In this document: positions 6,291-11,565 of the stretch, one piece after another
Layout: every line of letters starts with the position of its first letter
Position numbering within the stretch: position 1 is the stretch's first letter
NCBI GenBank assembly: GCA_900554465.1
Contig: USHF01000033.1
Coordinates: 1 to 11,565, forward strand
Direction of reading: 5' to 3'
Source: an uncultured Collinsella sp.
Lineage (GTDB): Bacteria; Actinomycetota; Coriobacteriia; Coriobacteriales; Coriobacteriaceae
Length of the DNA stretch: 11,565 bases
Notes under the pieces: model-generated
Database searches by the model: none
Told to the model about the DNA's origin: nothing
The model's input: the letters and a program-made list of their open reading frames with translations, nothing else
Translations under genes and position numbers: made by a program

Positions 6291-6716
6291 ATGCCGTGCG
6301 AGAACAGCGCCCGCAAGCGCAGCAAGACGATGGCGTTCCGCTGCACGCCCGAGGAGCGCAAGCTCATATGCGAGATGGCAGCCTGGAGCGGCATGAACAG
6401 GCAGGACTACATCATCGCCAAGCTCACCGATACCCAGGTCGAGGTGAGGCCCTCCGTGAGCGTGCAGAAGGCACTGAGGGACTCGATGGCGGAATTGGCC
6501 AAGGAGGTGCGGCTGGCGGCCTCCTACGGCGAGCTGAGCGAGTCCCTGCAACAGAGAATTGAGCACGTGATGAGGTTCTTCCTAGCGCTCGGCGAGCCTG
6601 TTGACGCGCCGACGGAAGAGACATCGCCACGAACTACGTTTTTGGAAGAGCCGGTTCCATCCGTCATCGATGCGGGTTCCGACACCGCAAGCATCTTCGA
6701 GATGGGACGCAGGTAG
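6291..6716 (+). CDS. MobC-like / ribbon-helix-helix DNA-binding protein, 141 aa
   Basis: The protein begins MPCENSARKRSKTMAFRCTP. Residues 9-46 match the pattern of plasmid mobilisation MobC-like and other ribbon-helix-helix proteins: a basic start, a beta strand (TMAFRCTPEE), then KLICEMAAWSGMNRQDYIIAKL. A helical stretch follows (KALRDSMAELAKEVRLAAS) and a loose acidic tail. The ATG at 6291 is 5 nt after the integrase stop, with GAGGGGG (6276-6282) as ribosome binding site, so it belongs to the integrase operon. In MobC systems such a protein helps a relaxase at oriT, but no relaxase is in the window. Alternatives are an accessory recombination factor or regulator. It converges with the DUF262 gene with only 3 bp between stop codons. 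Codon use becomes less GC-biased over the last 150 bp. Confidence 0.7.
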   Translation: MPCENSARKRSKTMAFRCTPEERKLICEMAAWSGMNRQDYIIAKLTDTQVEVRPSVSVQKALRDSMAELAKEVRLAASYGELSESLQQRIEHVMRFFLALGEPVDAPTEETSPRTTFLEEPVPSVIDAGSDTASIFEMGRR

Positions 6717-6719
6717 GGC

Positions 6720-8423
6720 CTAGCGCCAGACCTCCAACGCCTTGTCCGCAAGCCATTCGGCGCGATCGGCGATATCGCCCTCGTTCCAAGACTCCTTCTC
6801 TAGGGCATCGGCCATGGTCGCAAGGCCGGCGGCGCAGAGGGCCAAGCCGTCCTTGTATCCCTTTCCCTGCTTCTTGGTGGTCCAATCGGCATCGCGGATG
6901 GAGGCGTTGAGCGAATGCGTGATGATGGCGAGGTTGCCGAGCGTGAGGAGCTTCCGGTCCCTTCGCGTGGCAGCCTCATCGTCGAGGGCTCCCCATTTGT
7001 TTCGCCACTTCTTGGGCATCATGTGCTCGAGGGTGTACTGGTTGAACCCGAGCAGGGCCGTGCTGCTCATGCCTGGGCGAATGGCGCTTTCCAGCAGATA
7101 GAGGACGCCCTTGGACTGGAGGTTGTACAGACACGATTCCTCGAATGCCGCTCGAACCTCGGCGTCGCCGGGCATGTACGTCGTCGCCTCGTCATTGGCT
7201 TCGAGAGCCTTCCTCAGCGCCTCCGCGTCCTTCACCCCGTTCAGGATCAGCGAGGTGAACAGCCTGTTGTAGTTCTTCGTGGTCGCCTGAACCAGCGTTC
7301 GGCGGACGATGTAGGTCTCAAGCAGGGCGAAGACCTCGGATTCCTCGCCCGAAGACTCCGCGTTCTTGCGAACGTAGAGCACGTACGGGATGAGCGTCGA
7401 GTTCTTGAGGCCGAATATGAGCACGTTCAGGCGCTCGATGCCGGGGGCGGAGGGGATGTCCGCGTCGCAGCAGCTTGGGTCAAACGTGGACTCGAACACC
7501 TTGGCATACGCCTTCATGCTGCTGAGGATCTCGTCCTTGTCTCCGTTGCAGTACCTGCCGATGAAGTCCTTGTAGGACTGGAAGAGGTTCGAAGTACGCG
7601 AATAGAAGAGCTTGTCCTCGGTCGTGACGCCACGCCTCTTGTCCTGAACCAGGATCTGGAGGAACGCGTCGAAGAAGAGGTCGACGAGCGTGCGCTTGAT
7701 GCGCCCGGTAACGATCTCCTGCTCCCAATACTCCCTCTTCTCAGCCGTGGGCTCGAAGACGTCTTCCCAGCACTCCTTGAACGCCTGCTCGTTCTCGCGG
7801 TTGAAGAAGTAGTTCTTAAGGAGCTCCGCCGTCGTCAGGCGCACCCCGAGCGAGTTGATGGTGTCGAATATCTGCTGCTCGTCCTCGCCCTCGGTAAGAT
7901 CGATGCAGACGAACTGGACGTTCGACTTGATCGTGTTCCTGTCGACCTTCTCCGGGTCGATATTCTTGAGGAAGTAGTTGTAGGCAAGGACGATGGCCGA
8001 GGAGCCCTCGAGGGGTTCGCAGCCCGTGGCGCTGACGACCTTTTCGAAATCCTGCCGGTCGTACTTGCCGTGCCGCAAGGCGACATCGCCGGTCTCCAGG
8101 ACGAAATCTCGCTCAAACAAATTGTTGGTGCCGTTTTTTGCACAGAGTGCCTTGAAGAAGATGACCATGGTCGTGAGTCGCTGCTGGCCGTCGATGACGG
8201 TGCGAACCTCGGAGACCTCGGACCAGGTGTTGCCGGAGGAGGCCTGCTTCAGGATGATGGAGCCCAGGAAATAGGGCCGCTTCGAGGCCGTGACGAACTC
8301 CATGTCGCCGAGGAAACGCTCCCATTGCTCTTCTCCCCAGACGTACGCCCTTTGGTAAAAAGGTATTTCGAGCAGGCGCGATCCGTTGAACACGCCGCTT
8401 ATCGTTGCTTTTCCTGCATCCAT
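6720..8423 (-). CDS. DUF262-DUF1524 protein (GmrSD/SspE-like nuclease), 567 aa
   Basis: The N-terminal DUF262 (ParB/sulfiredoxin-like) domain shows IPFYQRAYVW (20-29) and DGQQRLTTM (78-86), which in GmrS/SspE-type proteins bind and hydrolyse nucleotide. FDTINSLGVRLTTAELLKNY (186-205) is the usual later DUF262 motif. The C-terminal DUF1524 domain is of His-Me/HNH type, with TLEHMMPKKW (464-473; H467 is the expected catalytic His) and LTLGNLAIITHSLNASI (493-509) supplying the Asn positions. Both halves look intact in one chain, as in fused GmrSD, BrxU and SspE. These are modification-dependent or nicking phage-defence enzymes. The ATG at 8423 has AAGG close upstream. It is the third gene of the operon, 51 bp after DUF4238. 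The DNA modification it senses cannot be told from sequence. Confidence 0.9.
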   Translation of the reverse strand: MDAGKATISGVFNGSRLLEIPFYQRAYVWGEEQWERFLGDMEFVTASKRPYFLGSIILKQASSGNTWSEVSEVRTVIDGQQRLTTMVIFFKALCAKNGTNNLFERDFVLETGDVALRHGKYDRQDFEKVVSATGCEPLEGSSAIVLAYNYFLKNIDPEKVDRNTIKSNVQFVCIDLTEGEDEQQIFDTINSLGVRLTTAELLKNYFFNRENEQAFKECWEDVFEPTAEKREYWEQEIVTGRIKRTLVDLFFDAFLQILVQDKRRGVTTEDKLFYSRTSNLFQSYKDFIGRYCNGDKDEILSSMKAYAKVFESTFDPSCCDADIPSAPGIERLNVLIFGLKNSTLIPYVLYVRKNAESSGEESEVFALLETYIVRRTLVQATTKNYNRLFTSLILNGVKDAEALRKALEANDEATTYMPGDAEVRAAFEESCLYNLQSKGVLYLLESAIRPGMSSTALLGFNQYTLEHMMPKKWRNKWGALDDEAATRRDRKLLTLGNLAIITHSLNASIRDADWTTKKQGKGYKDGLALCAAGLATMADALEKESWNEGDIADRAEWLADKALEVWR

Positions 8424-8462
8424 CCTTAAAGCCCTATCTATCCTTTGCGGTTATTGCTGGCG

Positions 8463-8493
8463 GGGTCAATTTTATCAATACGCTGCTTGACCC
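8463..8493 (-). repeat. Short inverted repeat at the DUF4238-DUF262 junction
   Basis: GGGTCAA (8463-8469) pairs with TTGACCC (8487-8493) around a 17-nt loop that contains the DUF4238 stop codon. No U-tract follows on the minus strand, so it is not a good terminator. It may protect the upstream mRNA or modulate read-through, or be chance. Confidence 0.35.
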
Positions 8494-9602
8494 TTTAATG
8501 TTCCCGGTCCTTGCCGTCTTCTCCCCAGAAGGTGCTCGAAGATGATGCGCAGGTCCTCGTCATCAAGGCAGCCGCCCTCGAGGCAGCCACGGTCGATGGT
8601 ATCGATCATCGTCTGCCCCTTCTTCTTCGAGCGGTCGTAGATCACTGTGTCGAGGGATAGCTCCCTGCCGTCGCGCGTGAACATCTCGTGCATGAATTCG
8701 GCACTGTTCGCTTGACTCCAATCGCGTACCGCGTGCTCGAGCGGGCCGCTTCCCCTCGATATGGCGACATCCCAATGCTCGCAGTTAAGCAGAAGAAGTC
8801 GGTTCATGAACTCGACGCCCGAAAAACCGAGTCTCGCAAACGGCGGAAATAGAGGGTCATCTGAAAAGACCGCAGCATACTCACTGCTCAACGGCATATA
8901 CGCGAGATGAAAATCGTACGAGTCGTCCTCGGGCCCGATGATGAACATAGGCATCGACGTCGTAACGAACCCTGAGCCGACGGGTGCCCTAAGGATGGAG
9001 AAGCTCTTCTCAAAAAAAGCCTTTCGAATACGGTTAACTGGCACAATATCATCGTTGGAGAAGAGCATGGTTGCGGCGGCGGCAAGCTCGACCACCGCTT
9101 GGGAATCCCCGCGCCAATCCGACCAATCGAGCAAGCCGAGCTCATAGGGTGTCAGATGAACGTTTCTGAGCAGCTCTTCGGCAGTCTCGCGTGACCATTT
9201 CTTGTCGACGCGCATACTGATAGGGTGCCGGACGATGATATTTGCTGCCAGCTCGCAAACGGCGGCTTTCCCATCAGAATACCCTTCGTCTTCGCACTGG
9301 TCTTCTTTCTGGCGTTCCAAAAAGCGATCGTAAAGCGGCGCGATGCGGCTCTCGAGCTCAGATAGCTTAACCTCGATGAGGTTCTGCGCATAGAATCTGT
9401 CTGTCGCATCGCCTGTCGCATCGGCATGCTCGACCTCATAAAGATCGCGCATGCTGCAAAGGTTCTCGCAATTCGTGCGGAAGAAGGAGCCCTTCTGTCT
9501 GCTGTAGGCATGAAGCTGCCCGGAGGAATCCGCGAAATGGCGCAGGTAGAACCGCGGCACCCAGTGCTGCTTTCGCGTCATCTTTCCGGGCAGCTTCGAC
9601 AT
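8475..9602 (-). CDS. DUF4238 protein of unknown function, 375 aa
   Basis: The N-terminus has the DUF4238 signature HWVPRFYLRHF (13-23) followed by YSRQKGSFFRTN and RDLYEVE (52-58), matching the usual 'H[YW]VPxFYLRxF' opening. Later family landmarks are a helical stretch (FYAQNLIEVKLSELESRIAP), a sheet-rich middle (PMFIIGPEDDSYDFHLAYMP, then LSSEYAAVFSDDP) and a late NRLLLLNCEHWDVAIS segment. No biochemical function is established for the family to my knowledge. The ATG at 9602 is 1 nt past the Res stop, so translation is probably coupled to Res; an internal ATG at 9581 (MTRKQHW) is an alternative start. Base composition is less GC-rich than Res, hinting at a separate history. Its position suggests a role in the same defence operon. 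Confidence 0.85.
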   Translation of the reverse strand: MSKLPGKMTRKQHWVPRFYLRHFADSSGQLHAYSRQKGSFFRTNCENLCSMRDLYEVEHADATGDATDRFYAQNLIEVKLSELESRIAPLYDRFLERQKEDQCEDEGYSDGKAAVCELAANIIVRHPISMRVDKKWSRETAEELLRNVHLTPYELGLLDWSDWRGDSQAVVELAAAATMLFSNDDIVPVNRIRKAFFEKSFSILRAPVGSGFVTTSMPMFIIGPEDDSYDFHLAYMPLSSEYAAVFSDDPLFPPFARLGFSGVEFMNRLLLLNCEHWDVAISRGSGPLEHAVRDWSQANSAEFMHEMFTRDGRELSLDTVIYDRSKKKGQTMIDTIDRGCLEGGCLDDEDLRIIFEHLLGRRRQGPGTLKGQAAY

Positions 9603-9603
9603 C

Positions 9604-11529
9604 CTAAGCCTTCACCGCCTCGTATTGGTAGGTCGTGCGCACGTTGTAATGGAAGTCGTTTCCGAGGTCCAGCGCCTCGAAGTGCTTCTTGGCGCAGCCG
9701 ATCTTGATCTTCTCCGCGTCGCGCAGGGCGGGCTCGCCGTTCTTGCCGCCCTTGGTCTCGGTCACGAAGTACACGCGGCGCTCGCCGTCGGCCTCCTCGA
9801 CGTACGCCCAGTCGGGGTTGTAACTGCCGAGCGGCGTGTCGATCTTGAACGCCGAGGGCAATTTCGCGAACACGAGAACCTCCTCCTGCTTGTCTAGAGC
9901 CTCGGCAAAGGAGCGCTCGACCCCCGCCGAGTCGTAGACCACGTAGTTGTACAGGCTCTTGCTCGTCATGTCCGGCTTCCACGCGTTCTGCCCAAGGTAG
10001 GCCGTGTAGTCGTCAAGCTCGAGGTCGCGCATGGTGTACCACTCGTCCTCGGGAAGGCGCACGTACTTGATGCCCTGGGCGATGAGGTCGTTCTTCACGC
10101 GGTTGATCTTGTCGCCGACCTGCGCGAGGAAGGTCGCGGGGTCGATCTCGAACTCGTCGAGGCGGCTGCAGCCCTCGAGGATCGCCTTGATGGTGCCGCG
10201 GGTGAGCCCGACGGCGTCCTGCAGCTCTGCGATCGGGTCGGGAAGGTCGTATTTCACCTTTCCCGAAACGGACACCACGGAGGTGCCCGTGCCCTCGGCG
10301 CTCACGCCCGCGTCGTCGATGCCCAGCGAGGCACGCTCGCTCGTCACCTGGGGCGGGCGCACGGCGAGCATGCCGTCGACAGCTTCGATGGCATGCTCGA
10401 TGAGCTTGCCGGAGTCGACCTCGACCTGGAAGCGCGTGCGCTGGCGGATGCGGTCCCACAGGGCCTGGAACGCAGGGTCGAGCGTGACGTCCTTCTGCAG
10501 CTCGACCGAGACCTCCTTGGCCTTGTCACGGATCTGGACCCTCTGGGACTTGTGGATGATGATCGCCTCGACCTGCTCCTTGGCAGGCTCGAGCTCGGCG
10601 GGGAGCTCGACCTTGCCCTCCTCGGCGGCCGCCTTCAGCTCGGGCGTCACCGCGCCCTTGCCGTCGACCATGCCGGTCGCGACGAGGTGGTCGTAGACCT
10701 GCTTGGACTTCTCGTAGCCCAGGCGCTCCTCGACGCCATCATCGCCCTTGACCGTGACCTTCGTGAAGCTCTCCGGAGTGATGACGCCGAACTTGAAGTC
10801 CTCAGCCTCAAGCTCCTTCTGCAGGCCGTTGGCGAAGTCGTCGTAGCTCTCGTTCGCGATGACGGTGAGCACGTTCGCCTCTGGGTCGTACAGGCGCTCG
10901 CCATCCTGGTTCACGCACAGGCGCAGACCGCGGCCGATCTTCTGGCGCTTGGTCAGGTTGTCCTTTGTCTCGGCGAGCGTGCAGATCTGGAACACGTTGG
11001 GGTTGTCCCAGCCCTCCTTGAGCGCGGAGTGGCTGAAGACGAAAGAGACGTCCTTGTCCGCGTCCTTGCCGTCCGGGAAGGAGATGAGCGTCTCCTTCTT
11101 CTGCATGATGAGCTCGAAGGCCCCGGCGTCGTCGGCGGTGCCGGCGGCTCCCTTGGAGTCCTTGAACTTGCCCTTCTTGTCCTTGGCGAAGTATCCCTGG
11201 TGCACGGCGTGGGGGTCGCGCACCAGCGGGGCGCCGACGGCTTCGTAGCACTCGAGCCACGTGCCCTTGCCGATCCCCGCCGCCTTTGCGATGCGACGAG
11301 GCGCCTTCGAGTTCAGGGCACCTGCGTACTCCTCCTCAAACATCAGGGCGTACAGGCCGTCGTGGACTTCGGGCTCGTAGACGCGGTATCGGTCGACGCG
11401 GTCGATGAAGAAGAGCGAGAGCACCTTCACGCCGCGCGGCCACAGCTCGAACTGGCGGGCCAGGTGGTCCTCGATGGTGCGGCGGATCTGCGCGCGCTTG
11501 ACGACCTCCTCGTTGACGTCGCCCAGCGC
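9604..11529 (-). CDS. res: Type III restriction endonuclease subunit Res, C-terminal part (5' end missing)
   Basis: Res is the helicase-nuclease partner of Mod in type III restriction. The last 641 residues are visible (numbered from 11529); full-length enzymes are about 900-1000 residues, so helicase motifs I-III lie off the contig. The visible part opens LGDVNEEVVKRAQIRRTIED. It then has KVLSLFFIDRVDRYR (35-49), SHSALKEGWDNPNVFQICTL (166-185, motif V region) and RQKIGRGLRL (195-204, motif VI). The C-terminal PD-(D/E)XK nuclease shows NPDW (571-574) and ETK (591-593), with D573, E591 and K593 as catalytic residues, so the cutting domain looks intact. A GTG at 11430 gives a shorter apparent frame but is not the start, because homology runs through it. 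A TAG at 11530-11532 interrupts the frame 14 nt before the adapter and is suspected to be a contig-end error. Confidence 0.93.
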   Translation of the reverse strand, partial: ALGDVNEEVVKRAQIRRTIEDHLARQFELWPRGVKVLSLFFIDRVDRYRVYEPEVHDGLYALMFEEEYAGALNSKAPRRIAKAAGIGKGTWLECYEAVGAPLVRDPHAVHQGYFAKDKKGKFKDSKGAAGTADDAGAFELIMQKKETLISFPDGKDADKDVSFVFSHSALKEGWDNPNVFQICTLAETKDNLTKRQKIGRGLRLCVNQDGERLYDPEANVLTVIANESYDDFANGLQKELEAEDFKFGVITPESFTKVTVKGDDGVEERLGYEKSKQVYDHLVATGMVDGKGAVTPELKAAAEEGKVELPAELEPAKEQVEAIIIHKSQRVQIRDKAKEVSVELQKDVTLDPAFQALWDRIRQRTRFQVEVDSGKLIEHAIEAVDGMLAVRPPQVTSERASLGIDDAGVSAEGTGTSVVSVSGKVKYDLPDPIAELQDAVGLTRGTIKAILEGCSRLDEFEIDPATFLAQVGDKINRVKNDLIAQGIKYVRLPEDEWYTMRDLELDDYTAYLGQNAWKPDMTSKSLYNYVVYDSAGVERSFAEALDKQEEVLVFAKLPSAFKIDTPLGSYNPDWAYVEEADGERRVYFVTETKGGKNGEPALRDAEKIKIGCAKKHFEALDLGNDFHYNVRTTYQYEAVKA

Positions 11530-11545
11530 CTAGCCGAGCTAGAGC

Positions 11546-11565
11546 CTGTCTCTTATACACATCTG
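11546..11565 (-). other. Nextera i5-side sequencing adapter (artefact)
   Basis: Positions 11546-11564 read CTGTCTCTTATACACATCT, the reverse complement of the Nextera mosaic end. The following G fits the read-1 (i5) adapter rather than the read-2 one, which would continue with C. The last genomic base is therefore 11545 at most. A minus-strand ORF starting MYKRQ here is a translated adapter. Confidence 0.97.

Larger units (their letters stand above)
4456..11545. mobile_element. Integrated genomic island (integrase module plus restriction cargo), right end not in window
   Basis: The region combines a repressor, excisionase-like gene, tyrosine integrase and MobC-like gene (4456-6716) with a block of restriction-type genes (6720-11529), downstream of guaA. 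Integrase-module genes use ATA (Ile) and AGG (Arg) codons often, whereas guaA relies on ATC and CGC, which supports foreign origin. The left boundary is not resolved: it could be the guaA 3' end or lie within the repeat stretch 3990-4450. The right boundary is off the contig. No relaxase, coupling protein or conjugation gene is visible, so it could be mobilisable, a satellite-like island or immobile. Confidence 0.6.

Noticed and set aside
6915..8429. 504-codon open frame antisense to the DUF262-DUF1524 gene
   Set aside because: The opposite strand carries clear DUF262 and DUF1524 motifs; this frame is a compositional shadow with no recognisable domain.
9604..11430. Res starting at the GTG at 11430
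   Set aside because: The family-like sequence (EEVVKRAQIRRTIED) continues upstream in frame and no ribosome binding site precedes this GTG; the gene is a 5'-truncated fragment.

Overview
The window looks like one whole assembled contig from a high-GC Gram-positive gut bacterium, most likely a coriobacterium such as Collinsella. This rests on GC-rich codon use, strong AGGAGG-type ribosome binding sites and the style of the asparaginase and GMP synthase proteins; no database was searched. Both ends are Illumina Nextera tagmentation adapter (1-48 and 11546-11565), so neither end is a biological boundary. Short ORFs that begin in the adapter are artefacts.

Region 1 (49-3985) is core chromosome. 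It holds the C-terminal end of a membrane protein, a small protein of uncertain function, and a 72-residue Cro/CI-type regulator. The small protein and the regulator diverge from a perfect 26-bp palindrome. A type I L-asparaginase (-) follows, then GMP synthase guaA (+) with a clear intrinsic terminator downstream.

Region 2 (about 3990-4455) has no convincing gene. It carries seven exact copies of the 8-mer GGGAGTAA in both orientations, two of which form an 11-bp inverted repeat.

Region 3 (4456-6716) is the control and recombination module of an integrative element. A Cro/CI-type repressor (-) diverges from a small excisionase-like HTH gene, a tyrosine integrase with all catalytic residues, and a ribbon-helix-helix MobC-like gene. 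The last three are packed as one operon (1-nt and 5-nt gaps). The divergent promoters are visible and covered by repeated GTAC-containing operators.

Region 4 (6720-11529, all -) is the cargo. It runs from a type III restriction endonuclease subunit (Res, cut off by the contig end), through a DUF4238 protein 1 nt downstream, to a DUF262-DUF1524 (GmrSD/SspE-like) nuclease. The layout suggests a defence island downstream of guaA, with recombination genes and defence genes converging with a 3-bp gap. The Mod methyltransferase, the start of Res and the far attachment site are not in the window. The most interesting points are the three-gene operon joining a type III Res to a DUF4238 and a DUF262-DUF1524 protein, the GGGAGTAA repeat cluster at the island edge, and the operator architecture of the integrase switch.
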